Of a stretch of DNA of 64,000 nucleotides, positions 51,600 to 64,000 are shown piece by piece (positions within the stretch are counted from its first letter, which is position 1; each line of letters opens with the position of its first letter). The notes beneath the pieces are model-generated. The model had not been told where the DNA came from and did not search any database. It worked only from the letters and a program-made list of their open reading frames with translations. This DNA is from Mangifera indica. Taxonomy: Eukaryota; Streptophyta; Magnoliopsida; Sapindales; Anacardiaceae. The stretch lies in NCBI RefSeq assembly GCF_011075055.1, contig NC_058153.1:8308001-8372000 (forward strand), given 5' to 3'. The position numbers and the translations under genes are program-made.

Positions 51600-54500
51600 T
51601 GCATCCATTATTGGATTCAAAGCAAAGAAATGTAATTATTCAATGTCATGCAAAGTGAGGTTGGACGTACTTAAATTGTTTCATTAAAAACCTTATTAAG
51701 AAACCTAGTGGGACAAAACTTGTCAAGGAAAAAGAGTATAATGCACATTTTATCCAATTTGCAACACATTTTAAGAATTTGCTCCCTTTGTTACTTCCCT
51801 TTTTGAATTAATTTTGTTGCCTAGTGAGATGTTGTATAATGTTATTTACTAAATTTTTAAATGTTAATGTCAGTAATGTCTTTATGAATAAATCCGCAAG
51901 GTTATCAGTAGTACATATTTATTTGACATCAATTTTTCGACTTTGTTAGAGCTCATGGTGTAAAAGAACTTTGGTGAGATATGTTTGGTTTTGTTTCCTT
52001 TAATATATCTACCTCTAATTTGGGTAATATAGGCTACATAGTCTTCATATAATATGAAAGAAATGTCTATGGTAGAAGAAGAGTACATGTATTTTAGATG
52101 CGATGGATGACAAATTGTGACTATATGCATTCTTGGTTGGTTTCATGGAGAGCTATAATCTCTTAATGATTCAAAGATGTTGCAACCAATTTTGTTTAGT
52201 GGAGCACCACAATATTGTTGTGTCGTTATAAATGAATACATATCCAGTGTGTAAGCAAGCCTTATGAGGGTAAAAAAGATACCCAACATCTGCATATCCA
52301 ACCAATCTAAAATTTTTAGGGGGTTTAACATAATAAAATAATTTCAAATCTCTAGTTTCACATATATAACAAAATATATGTTTAATTTCATTCCAGTATC
52401 GACAGATTGATATAAAGTTAAATTGAACTAATAAATTCACTAGGAATGGTATATCCAATTTAGTCTACTGGGCCAAATATAATAAAACATTAATGACATT
52501 AAGATAAAGTACTTCAGAATTGAGTTTCTTTCCATTTTCTGTCTTAGGATGAAATTAGTCATTTTTCAAATTAAGAAGCTCAATAACCATTGGGGTGCTC
52601 ATAAGATAAGTCTTATCCATATTAAATTATTTTAGCAATTTGTCAATATAAGCTGATTGATGAATAAATATTTTATTTGAATTGTGTTCAATCCGTAGCC
52701 AAGACAACATTTCATTTTCTTCAAATCTTTAATCTTAAATTCCTTTTTCATATTCAACAACATTTCATTTTCCTCAAATTTTAAATCTCAAATTCCTTTT
52801 TCACATTCAACAACATTTCATTTTCCTCAAATCTTTAATCTCGAATTCCTTTTTTCATATTCAATAGCTTTTATGAGCTTTTCAAAAGTTTCAATCAAAT
52901 TCATATCATCAACATATACTATTATAATAGCAAATTCAGATTCTGACTTTTAATAAAGAGACATAGGCATATAGAGTAATTCACATAACCTTATTTTATC
53001 AAGTATTCATTGAGGTAATTGTACCACATTCTTTTAGATTGTTTTAATCTATACAATGATCTTTGTAACTTGGTTAAACACATTCCTCTTAGATTAACCC
53101 TTTTTGTTTCAAGCAATTTAAATCCTTTAAGAAGTTTTATATAGATTTCAGTATCTAAATTTTCTTACAAATAAGCAGTAACTACGTTTATTAGATGCAT
53201 ATCCATTCCTTTTGAACTTGTTCAGTTGATCAAATATCTATATATGATTATATCTATCACAAGCACATAGGTTTCATCAAAGTTTATATCTAGTCTTGGG
53301 CCATAAGACTTGTTTTATATCTTTCTCATTTTCTTTTTTCACACATACTCATTTATATCTAACAAGTTGGATATACTTAGGCGTATGGGCTATAGGCCCA
53401 AATACTTGACGTTTTGTAAGAGAAGTTAATTTTGGCTAAATTGCTTCTTCCTATTTAGGCCAATCATGCATTTGTCTACATTAGTTTGTGATACATGGTT
53501 CAAATTCATCATCATTTATAATCTCAATAGGTACTACGAATGATAATACATCATTAATGTTAACCATTTCACGAATCCATATCATCTCTTGTATAAGCAT
53601 AATTTATAGATATTCATTTTCTTGTATTTCAAGGATCAATTCCATTTTAAGGGTTTTAGTCTCTTTAAGGACTATAATATCTTTTGGAGAAATATCAAAG
53701 AGTGTAGATTTTTCAATCATTTTACTATCGTCATGATTGGAATCCATTTGATTCTTTGCCTTTTATTTTTTAGGAATAGTGACTTTTGATTTAATAGTTT
53801 TACCATGTTTCTAATGTGTTGTTGATGGATTAATCATGGCTTGAATGGATTGTTCTGCAATCACATTAATTCTTGCTAGAGAGTTAGTAGTTAATATGTG
53901 TGATCTCATCACTGTTGTCGGATCCATAAAACCATCAATTGTTTTATTGGCAATAATTTGTATACATACTATCTTTTGCATTTTAATTTCACTTTAGGAT
54001 ATATAAGGATCTAGATGAGACACGGTAGGTAAGTACTAAGGAAGTTCATGCCTAACTTCAAGTGGCATTTTCTTTTCCCTTAAAGGTATGAATGTTGTCT
54101 CATCAAAGTGACAATCCACAAAACATGCATTAAAAATATCTAATAATGGATAATGAATAATACTGAACATAAATTTCCTCATAACATTGGGATTTCATTT
54201 TAGTGCATTGAAAAAACGTAATAGGGACATATACATTACAACCAAGTATTCTCAAACAAGATATATTAGGTTGATGATCAAGAACCAATTATAGAGAAGA
54301 ATATTGATAATAAGAAAAAGGTCACAAAAAAATTAAAGCTATAAAATGTAAAATAAAATGTCCCCAAACAGTAATTGATAATTTAGTTCTTAGTAATAAA
54401 GTACATGTAATTATCAGGAGACGTTTGATAAGGAATTCAACTAATCCATTTTGAATGTTGAAATGTGGGATTAGATGTTCAACATCAATCCCTATAGACA

Positions 54501-56650
54501 CGTAATAATTTTCAAATGTCTTAAATGTAAATTCACTAACATTGTCTAGTTGTATTGATCTGATCGAGTAATATGAGAAATGTGTCTTCAATTTAATGAT
54601 TTGTGTTGACATTCCGAGTTTGTTATAAATAAACATGGGACCATCATGCATATGCATCAATTAAGATGATAAAACAACAAAATGACCCACTAGGTGGATG
54701 AATAGGTCCACATATGTCCCATTGAATCTTACGTAGGAATAACGGGGATTCGAGGAGATGGTTATCATTAATTTACTTTTTCAATAAATTTTATATAATT
54801 TTTCACTAGATAATAAAATCTTGTGATTATTTAATGTATGTCTATGTGAATTTTCAACAATCCTACCGATTATTACAAAATCTTAGGTAATCTAGACGGT
54901 CATGTCAAAACATAAAAATCCTTGGATAAGAAAACTTTTAGTTCGATACTGTATGGGTTTCAATTACCTTTATGGTTGTATAATACAATTCAGATGATAA
55001 AATGGATAATTTTTCTAATACATGCTTATAACTAGAGATATCACAAGTTATGTAAAGACATTTTATATTATTTTCACTCATAGTCTTTAATATAATTACT
55101 ATTTTTTTCTTATATATTTAAAACTAAGTAGATTTGTTCTGGATCTACTTAAATATAATGCATCATTAATGTTTAAGTTGGTCTCATTTTCAATAGAATT
55201 GTGGCTCTTTCAAAGTCATCAATTAGGTTTGTTAACTTTAAAATAGTGTCCACTTTTAGCTTCAATTAGTGATAAAGTTAAGAAATTTTTTTTTCTTTAA
55301 GAATTATGTGTATTGTTACATTATCTACCAGACACATGTCTCTATCATCATCTTTTAAAGTCAATGTTTCAATTTTGAAATTCATATTCTTTCAATTTAA
55401 AAATTACATTATTCATAGCATGCACAAAATAATGAAAGGAAGGAGTACATGCAACAAAAACACTAAATGTTTTTCATGACTCCATAATTTCAAAACAAGA
55501 AAATACAATGGATTCTAATCCTGAAAAATTGTAAAACCCATAGGAATGTCTAAAAATATTTTGGTTTATTCCTCTTATTTTGGATTATATATATTTGTAT
55601 TTCGGAGCTTGTATGGTTATACACATCAGGGGTGCATGCTTATACATAAGTTAAGCATTCATGTCAACTCAGGTAACCTATATTCTTACTTTTGGAAAAA
55701 GTCTCAAAATCAAGATTCATTATATCAACAAGATCTAAATCATTAACAAAATCTGATTCTATCTTTTTCTCATACTTTTTTATGGATGTTTGATATAGAT
55801 ATACCAAATGTCTAGGAGTACAATAAATACATGACCAATGATCTTTACAACCATATCTATAACATTTATTTTCAATATTTTGTAGTTTGTTTTACATTAT
55901 TCTTTATTTTTTCCTGTTTTGCTTCATTTCTAGTCCATTTTTAGTGGTGAGATTCTCTATTATGACCACTTCTAAGTCAAAAATTATTTAGCCCATAATC
56001 TCGTCCATGCTTATGAGATCTACTACTGGTAGTTATATTCACTTCAAGGAACGGTGTAATACCAGTGGGGCGGGTTTGATGATTTTTCCTTTATAATTCA
56101 TTGTTTTGTTTAGCCATAAACAAACAAGATACTAAGTCAAAATATTTTTAAAAATTCCTTTTCTAGTATTGCTATTGTAGGAGCATATTTAATGGATGAA
56201 ACATGGATGATGTTTTTTCTAACATATTTTTTTTCAACAATTTTTACTCCACATAACCTCATTCAGGATACTATTTTGAACAAAGCAGAATTATATTTAC
56301 CTATAAATTTATAATCTTGTAAGCAAGTGAGTCCATTTGTATTAAGCCATTGATAGTATTATTGATTTTTGATGTTCAAATATATCTTTCGAACTTCTCC
56401 ATGATTTTAGTAAACCTATTATATCTATATTTTTGGCTTGCAATTCTTCGTGGATGTGATAACGAAGAAAAATAGTAATCTTGAATTTGACCCATTAGGT
56501 TACTATATTTCCTTCGTTTAATTGCTTCTCCAAGGCTCATTGATTCTGAATGAAGAATTATATTAAAAGTCCATTTAGTGTTATTTTTTCCATCCAATTT
56601 TATAGCAATGTATTTAATATTTATGAGATTTGATATTTTCACAAATTATT
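51600..56650 (-). mobile_element. Ty1/copia retrotransposon, degenerate
   Basis: On the minus strand, in order: gag start (56642-56376: KYIAIKLDGKNNTKWTFNI, HSESMSLGEAIK), a decayed zinc knuckle CYRYGCKDHWSC (about 55870-55820), integrase core (54660-54322: IRSIQLDNVSEFTFKTFENY, IPHFNIQNGLVE), reverse transcriptase (about 53300-52650, with the catalytic YVDDMNLI box at about 52890-52916), and RNase H (52458-52171: RYWNEIKHIFCYI, LVGYADVGYLFYPHKA, TGYVFIYNDTTILW). The D of the integrase QLDN and the DD of YVDD remain, but stops and shifts are everywhere. The tail 51640-52460 matches the fragment at 8390-9230. LTRs were not delimited. Confidence 0.8.
52705..52863. repeat. Three tandem copies of a 53-bp segment inside copia RT
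   Basis: CAACATTTCATTTTC followed by TCAAAT and TTCCTTTTTCA starts at 52705, 52758 and 52811. On the minus strand this is the RT segment KKEFKIKDLKKMK. A period of 53 bases changes frame at each copy, so it arose after coding function was lost or destroyed it. Confidence 0.85.
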
Positions 56651-56933
56651 TGTTGATGAAAATAACAAAATTAATGTTATGATGAAGAATGTATGTTCAA
56701 AAACCAAATTTTTGTGTCAAAATTTTAGGTTCATATATGTCTCATATTTGCAAAATTTTCAGCTTTATGATTAATATTTAGAATATTGTGTTTTAAATTA
56801 TAGAATTTAAAATTTTAGTTATTATGATATTTCGGACTTTACATCCACATTTTTCCATGATTTTATAAATTTCATGTTACAAATTAGGTATAATTATAAT
56901 TTGTATTTGCAGATAAGAAAAAATTACAAAGAG

Positions 56934-56936
<3 letters not shown>

Positions 56937-56976
<40 letters not shown>
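56937..56976. repeat. AT microsatellite
   Basis: About 40 bases of pure AT repeat. Confidence 0.9.
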
Positions 56977-56980
<4 letters not shown>

Positions 56981-57047
56981 AATTTTCTTTTGCAAACGGG
57001 AAAATAAATATTATGAAAATGTCAAACAGAATAATAATAATAATTGA

Positions 57048-57285
57048 AACATCCATAATTTACATTTTGCAAATGGGGACAATGCCATAATTAAACATTC
57101 ATCGTTTGCATTTTGCAAATAAGAAAACAACATAATTTAAACATCCATAATTTGCATTTTTCTAATGACACAATGACAAAATTCAAATATCTATGGTTTG
57201 CATTATGCAAACAAGACAATAACATAATGTAAATATCCATAATTTGCACTATGCAAATGAAACAACGACATAATCTAAACATTAA
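57048..57285. repeat. ~47-bp tandem repeat, 5 copies
   Basis: Units like AACATCCATAATTTGCATTT, then GCAAATGAGACAATGACATAA, repeat five times with changes. Each unit contains TTTGCATTTTGCAAA, a short palindrome. The minus-strand frame over 57091-57438 reads repeats such as ICIVQIMDIYIMLL and is not considered a gene. Confidence 0.8.
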
Positions 57286-57439
57286 CAACATTGAATATAC
57301 TTGAGCAAATAGTATTAGTAACATGTTGTAAATACAATAAAAAATTTTAAGGGAGGATTGAAATATGAAGATTGAGATGTTGTGGACTAGTAGGAGATTT
57401 CTCAAACTTTCTTCACCAAGAGAAATCCAAACATACAAA

Positions 57440-59636
57440 GGTTAAGTACCAAGAATATCATTTTTATAATTTATCAAATTTGGCATAACCCTGGGTATAT
57501 GTTTTAATTATCAAGATAAACAATAATATTGTACAAATGAATGTATACTTACGAGTACAAGCAAAATAAAATGTTATTATATAATTGAATATTTTTAATT
57601 AATAATAAAATAAATAATTAGATCATCGAATCATATGATAATATATTAATCAATTTATAGTCATTAATACTTAATATGCAGTATTACTTTTACATATGAT
57701 AAGGGATTCAGGCCGATCTAACCCAGAGCCCTCATTTTTGGCACAATCCGCTATTGTAACGAGCTATGCAAGTCGTGTTGAGGCCTTGGAATAAGGCCAA
57801 TAGGTTGGCCTGAAACAACCCATTAAAAATATTAAAAATAATTAAAATTTAATAAATACAAAACATTTTTATAAAGTTTTAACTTATTAATGATTAAATT
57901 TAAAAAAAAAAATACTCTTCAACGATTTCTTTCACCCACAATAAATAAAAACTAAGTATCAAATTCAAACAAAACTCAAGTTTTCAATTGTTCCACGTAG
58001 ATGAAATTAATTGTAAGAACTCAACTCACATATTATAAATAAGTTTGTTTTTTTCTAATTATAATTCAATATTCTAAAATATTTTTTAATTATAAAACAT
58101 AATTTTTTAAAAATTATTTAATAAAATAAAAAATATTTTATTATTTAAATTAACAAGCCAACCCACGAAAGGTCTGTGAGTTAGTCTATTAAGAGTTCAA
58201 TACAGTATGATTCAAAAGATCCTAAACTCATAAGATCTAAACTATAGTGAGTTTTGACATGACTTAACCTATAATAATTAAAATATACACATTCTACTAA
58301 AATTTGACTATAACAATGATTACATATTAGCAACAATACTATAAATTATGACAATAACTTCTATATGACAAGCTTAAATTGGTATTAGATTTTTTTTTTT
58401 TTTTTTTTACATTTTTAACATTAGACTAAGTCAATAGGATGAATAAACTATTGACTGGCTCGAGCAGGTATGATTTGACTTTGTTGACCAAATAAGGTCA
58501 AACAATTAAGGACTATTCGGTTAGACTTTATTTGACTAGTCCACCATCTCGATGCTTTCATTTTACTTGGTGATTTTCTTTTTATTTTTTAATTCAATAT
58601 TAGAAGTCAATTAGGAGAGGCCCTTACTTGGTCAACTAGTCTTGGTAAATGTTAAATATTTTATTATATTTTCTTAATTAACTGTGATTATTGGGTGCTT
58701 CTCAACGGCTTGACATGTCTGTTAAGTTGACCCATTCAGTCAATCATAAAATATTCTTCAATTAGAAATTTTAATTGGACAATTGAATTGGTAAAAATGC
58801 TTTTTATACTCAATATTTCACGAAAACACTTGTAAATATATTTTTATTTCTTGTAAAAAAATTGTTAGATTCTTAGAGGCTGTTCTTTGCCCATTTTTTC
58901 TGGAAAGATATATCACTTAAAACTGTATTATGTTTTTGACTCTGACCATGCAACATATGATAAGTTATATTTCAATCCGGAAAGTCAAAAATACTGGAAA
59001 CAAACAAAAAATTGTTTTCTCCTATGCCTATTAGGATTTGATGCGATCTGTGTTAAATCCAAGATTAACTCAAAAACAACTCAAAATCAAAAGCTTTAGT
59101 CCAAGATCAACTCAAAATCAATGTTTTAATGTTTAAATTCGATTAAAAAATAATTTAACTTTAATTCAATTTAAATTGAATTCAAATTTAAATATTTAAA
59201 TAGATTCAAACTCATATAGTTTCTATAAACAAGTCTAATTTTTTACATGAATTCAATTTGTTCACTTTGAGTTATGATTTAAACTCAAATAACTCAAATT
59301 GAATCTAACTCTAATATCTACCCAAATTTTATCTATCTATAAGATTAAATTTAAATAATAATATCCCACCAAAATAAATTTCCAAATTATGGATTTAAAA
59401 AATTTTAGAGATATTGCAACAAAGTCCATACATTAGGAGATCCATCATCTATAAATGAATTTTTTTCCAACGGCAAAAATTTTGTTCCAGTCTCTATTTT
59501 GGTCCAAGTTTAATACATCAATTTTTATATAATAATTTAAGAGTTAAGATATGATAATATTACTCATTCTTCTTAAATTATGACATATTTGACGCTTAGA
59601 TTTAAAATTCCCCCCAATTAATAAGAAAAATTAATT
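57440..59636. other. AT-rich intergenic stretch
   Basis: No gene seen. Poly(T) at about 58390-58409. About 59060-59350 is a low-complexity block of CAAATTTAAAT and ACTCAAA phrases. Scattered GGCCTGAAACAACCCAT-like text near 57800 suggests a decayed non-coding repeat. Confidence 0.4.
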
Positions 59637-60172
59637 TGTTACCTTGTAGAATTGGAATGATAATCCCTAAATGTAAGTTTCGGAATCACCAATAACTCTC
59701 ACTAGATGTTACTAAAATTGAACGTGAATGCTTGAAAAATAAGCAAATGGTTTTGATTCTTGCTTATTGGGTATGAATAATGTTAAAGGTATAAATATGA
59801 TATTAGGACTGAGTCCACCCATGATACGTCAACCTGACCTAGTTCACTTTAACTACCAAAGACAGTTGGTGTAGGGGAGTTATTAACAGTTAAATATCTA
59901 TTTAAATGTTCAAACTACCTACCCAAAGAAGAATGAACATTATTCTTTTTAATAGAAAAAAATTCTTCTTCTCATAAAACCTAAAACATAAAGAGATCAT
60001 GTCTCTCAAAAGGAATGCAGTATGTGGGCAAATGGGGTCGTGGAAATGACTAACGTCAACATGTTGTGTCGTGTTTGAATGGGTTTCATCGCAAACTCGA
60101 AGCTGGGTACATGTATTTACGTTTACAATATTTACATAATTCAATATATGGCATGTTAAATTGTTTCCAACA
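59637..60172 (+). repeat. Putative 5' LTR of a plus-strand copia element
   Basis: Begins TGTTACC at 59637 and ends TTTCCAACA at 60172, followed by one base and a primer-binding-like site. The right end is well supported; the left end is inferred from the TGTT/AACA pairing only. The other LTR would be beyond the window. Confidence 0.4.
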
Positions 60173-60173
60173 T

Positions 60174-60186
60174 TGGTATTAGAGTG
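60174..60186 (+). promoter_or_regulatory. Copia primer-binding site
   Basis: TGGTATTAGAGTG, close to TGGTATCAGAGC of plant elements primed by initiator tRNA-Met. Confidence 0.55.
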
Positions 60187-63100
60187 TAGATTACAAATAT
60201 GTCATGTTTTCTGTGAATTAAATTTCATATTCTATGGAAACTATAATCTGAAATTTGATTTTGCAATTGAAATTGTGATTAAAGTTCGTTTTGGGTACAA
60301 ATTAAATTTGGCCAAAATTGCATAAAATTGAAGGTTAGAAACATGTTAGAATGATTACTGGAATTGTTTTACATGTTTTAAATTAATAACCGAGTCAAAA
60401 TAATGTCAGAATCGACAAATTTAGAGCCAAATTCGAGACCAAAAAGGTGTGTTTTTCTAGCACCGTATTGTCAAAATCTAGCGACTTTGTTGCCACTGTT
60501 GGTTTGAGAAGGACTGCAAGGGCTACAAAAGCCTTATGGTTCCATCATCGAAAGTTGGCCAATTAAATGACCAAAGAATTAGGGTTTATCGCACAAACCT
60601 CAGTTGTAATCAAGTTAGGAAAACCCTATTGCTCGACTCGTTAGGTACCAAGTTGTCAAAACCCATCAGTTAACAAGTCAACCTATCTGGTCAACCGGGT
60701 AACCCGACTCTTGTCTTAACCTATAGGTCAAATAACAGTCAACAATCAAAGGTTAACCAGTCAATAGAGGTCAACGGTCAATTACTATCACTAGCATGTG
60801 TGGCGATGCATGAAGGCATGTGTAGGCACTACTTCGATGTGTGGAAGCTCGTGCGACATTGAATCAACAAGTAAGGACACGTAGGACCATATTTTGATGC
60901 ATGAGTAACTCTTTTTGGTGGGTTTGGGCACGTGAAACCTCTTTTCCAGAGCATGGTAAATGTGTAATGCTCGGATCTATGCATGGATTGTGTTTAATAG
61001 GCCCTACATAATGTAAAAACAAGTAATATCTTATTCCAAATTGCAAAAACACATATTGGTGTTTCAAAACACATGTTTCTAATTTATGCAAGTTTATTGA
61101 CTAGAGACCATCACATTATGTATATGATGTGATTATCTAATGGTCTAATAATGCATGTTGATACTTTATATAATAAATCATACTCTCTTAATTGGAAAAG
61201 AGATAGTACATACTCTAATCATATTCATGTATGACTATTAGCCCTATAATTAATGATCTTACTCGAGACAAGAATTCGAAAAACTTTTGGGACAGAGTCA
61301 ATATATTATAGCTTGCTAAAGAGCGATGTTTAGTAGTGTACAAGAGAACATCTATCGCTTTGATGTTATTCCCAAATTAAAAAAATGCAAGATATTTGAT
61401 TTACTAAAAATTTTATAGAGACTTCATCATAGATAAAGTGACTCTGAGAATGATACGGGTTAATAAAATGGTCCTAATCATTATAAATGATGCATTTGTT
61501 ATATCATATATTTTAATATGTTAAACATGAGAATTTTAAGATTGGTAGAATTTAGTGAAATTTTCATCCAGAATTAATATTGATACAATTAGATTGAATT
61601 TTAGAATATCAAGCATTTGAATCTTGAATGATGATTGAGAATATAGTGAACTTTTGATTCTATGCCTTATATGAGATATTTTAAATTTCAATACGTAAGT
61701 GTGACAATTAATGTGTATTTGGTTGTATTGATTGAGTTATATCTGATATATATATTTGTGATCTAGTTAACCTAACATCCAAGGACATGATAGCTAGTTT
61801 GAATGAGAATGATACTAAATAGAGATAATTCCAGTGTATGACATTTAAAATGCACAATATCCTAGATGAGTAAAAGGCTTTGGACGTTGTAGATTAGGTT
61901 AAGATAAAGTCACAACTAGCTAAGGGATATGAACATGAATAGTGTCTTACACAAACGTGATGTGGACGCACATCATGTATGTAAGAAGCAAGACTCACTT
62001 TATGTGATATCTTAACTAGTTCCATGAGTAACGATCTGATATACGAGTATTAGTAATATTCAATTACATATGCCATAAGTATGGTTTTGATAGAAAAGTT
62101 TAGAGGAACTACAATCCCCAAATAAAAATAGTTGATTGCTAAATTTGATAGAATATCAAATATGATTATGAAACTGAAGTCAGTTAGGTGTAATTGACAA
62201 ATGAACAATAGGTTCATTTAGTAAAACAATCTTTTCCCGAAAGTGGGAGCATATGTAAGTGCATGCGACCCACAATGAGAATATAAGAACCATGGTTAGT
62301 AGTTCTTGCTATATAGAACTAGATGACAAACTTTTATAAGGCAACGAGACCTAGTACTCATGCATACATTGCAGAGTTGAGTTTCAAAAGTTAGTGGCTT
62401 AAGTCTAAGTAGGGGATGAAGGTCATATAATGCTCAAAGAACAAGAACAAGGAACTGAAATAGGAGAATGACAAATATACTAGAAGAAGAGATGGAAACA
62501 AGATGAATTATTACAATAGAAGCAATGAAAGTTATTTCACTTGTGAATGAACGAAAGCTGAAAATAATATTGTTTCATTTTACATAATGTGATAAAACTT
62601 TGTTTTAGTACTATGATATTTACTAAGTATTCTCCTACGTGGATTATGGACTCAGAAGCCACTAATCAAGTAGCTTATGATAGAGGATCATTAATGGATT
62701 TCTATTGAATTTCGAAGAAAATGAATTTGATATATATAGGCAACAATACAAGGGTTGTAGTAAGAGAATGGACACGAGCAAATGAGTTTTGTGAGGTGGT
62801 TGAATCATATACCTACATGAAATCCAAGTCAAATTCCAAAGAAGGTGAATATGATGTATATAGGCAACAATACAAGAGTTGTAGTAAAAGGAATAGACAC
62901 GAGTAAATGAGTTTTCCAAGGTGATCGAATCATAAACCTACATGAAATCCAATATACTCTAAATATTCGATAAATCTTGGTCATAATACTTGTTCTTTTT
63001 AGACTAGAATATATTTGAATTTCTCTGAGTGTCTTATCAAAATGTAATAGATTTGATTTTTATGGATTTGGTTTGTTGGTTGATGGTTATATGGTGTTTG

Positions 63101-64000
63101 TCATCTTTTAGTATGATAATGTTAGTTTTTCATTGTTCGTTTCTCCTATATGTATGGATATAAATACAAATATCTGGTATACTAGACTAGAGCACGTTGA
63201 CCAAATTAAATAAATTGGCCTATGAAAGTTTATTAGGTTCTTTCACAAAAAATAGAATTGCCCACGTGTGAGTATTTCCTAGTTGAAAAAACTATTAAAA
63301 AACCATTTGACAAAGCTATAAGAGCTTGACTTCCTTTGTAATTTATATACTTAGGTATATGTTTTCCTATGAATGTAAAGTTTGAGAAGGTGTCTCACAT
63401 TTCATTACTTGTGTTGATGACTATGCTAGATTTGGTCTTGTCTACTTGATCTCCCATGAGTCAAAAGCAATAGACTGCTTTGGAAAATTACATATAATAG
63501 AGGTTAATAATCAAATAGACAAAATGGATAAGAATTTTAAGAATTGACCGAAGTCTTCAATATTTGCTTGAGAAGTTGAGAACTAAGTAATGAAAAATGA
63601 CTATTGTGGCCACTAATAATTCCAAGAACATTACAACTAAATGGTGTAATAGAGAAGAGTAATTGAACTCTATTGTAAATAGTTAGGCCAATGATGAAAC
63701 AAGCAAAACATCAATTTCACTTTGTGATAATATGATGTTAACTATTGTTTATGTACTTAACCGAGTATTTTCTAAATTAGTTGCTTCTCCTCCCTATGAG
63801 TTATGGTCAAGTAGAAAACCTGAGTTAATTAATTACAACCTTAGTGGTTAGTAATGTTTATCTCTAGTGTTTCCCATGAATTTGAAAAACTAGGAACAAA
63901 AAGAAAAGAATGTGTCTTTATTAGGTACGTTGAACACCCAAAGGGTATGTGTTCATTAGGAACATTTTGCTGGAAGATTAATTGAAATTGTATTAAGAGA
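60187..64000 (+). mobile_element. Ty1/copia element, 5' part, degenerate, runs off the window
   Basis: Downstream of the LTR and primer site come about 2.4 kb of broken gag-like sequence (few clear matches), then the protease remnant WIMDSEATNQVAY (about 62642-62680; usual DSG reads DSE), GNNTRVVV, then integrase pieces at about 63390-63960: FITCVDDYARFGLVYLISHE, IERR-type text after NWMV, SPPYELWSSRKPE and KRKECVFIRYVEHPKGM. All are plus strand. Stops and shifts show the copy is dead. Reverse transcriptase and RNase H should lie to the right of the window. Confidence 0.65.
62711..62955. repeat. ~124-bp tandem duplication in the copia protease region
   Basis: TATATAGGCAACAATACAAG, then GTTGTAGTA, and about 60 bases further CATGAAATCCAA occur twice, offset by about 124 bases (first copy from about 62711, second from about 62835). 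The overlapping plus and minus frames here are products of the repeat. Confidence 0.75.

Noticed and set aside
53488..53736. Ser/Ile-rich plus-strand frame
   Set aside because: Opposite strand of the degenerate copia element.
57091..57438. 115-codon minus-strand frame with repeated peptides
   Set aside because: It reads through a 47-bp tandem repeat; no similarity to known proteins and no gene signals.
58887..59099. 70-codon plus-strand frame
   Set aside because: No recognisable domain, isolated in intergenic DNA next to low-complexity sequence.

Overview
The window is plant nuclear DNA, almost certainly from a eudicot. It is AT-rich and carries one large GT-AG intron-split gene and many layers of decayed retrotransposons and DNA transposons. 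No bacterial-type operons, CRISPR arrays, rRNA or convincing tRNA genes were seen.

The only clearly intact cellular gene is at the left end (1777-7514, minus strand): a complete 17-exon gene for a class II NADPH-cytochrome P450 reductase (716 residues when the exons are joined in phase). It has a TATA box near 7693-7702 and an old, probably transposon-derived, insert in its intron 15.

The rest is a transposon graveyard. 8.4-9.2 kb: 3' end of a Ty1/copia element (minus). 9.24-12.4 kb: a wrecked DUF1985 + Ulp1 (C48) protease transposon gene (minus), followed by a ~60-bp minisatellite and a GC-rich hairpin block. 14.8-20.8 kb: a degenerate L1-type LINE (minus) with ORF1 (DUF4283/CCHC) and ORF2 (endonuclease, reverse transcriptase, zf-RVT). 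22.4-24.9 kb: a Mutator-like transposase pseudogene (minus). 26.9-29.6 kb: a region bounded by inverted repeats.

From 31.9 to 50.9 kb lies a nest. An old minus-strand Ty1/copia element (LTR and primer-binding site at 49.6-50.9 kb, gag at 46 kb, RNase H tail at 45 kb, related LTR pieces at 31.9-35.6 kb) is interrupted by a structurally complete Ty3/gypsy chromovirus at 35644-45049 (two ~2.2-kb LTRs, 5-bp target duplication CAATC). It is further interrupted by a hAT-like element (32919-33797) and a long-inverted-repeat foldback element (47406-48352). The gypsy gag-pol carries many nonsense codons, most explicable by C-to-T deamination, so it is not autonomous.

The right part has a possible gypsy LTR remnant (50.9-51.5 kb), a second degenerate minus-strand copia element (51.6-56.6 kb, same family as the 8.4-kb fragment), tandem repeats, and the 5' part of a plus-strand copia element (59.6 kb to the window edge). 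I found no convincing new functional system. The most interesting items are repeat structures and the order of nested insertions, which can be read from paralogous empty sites.
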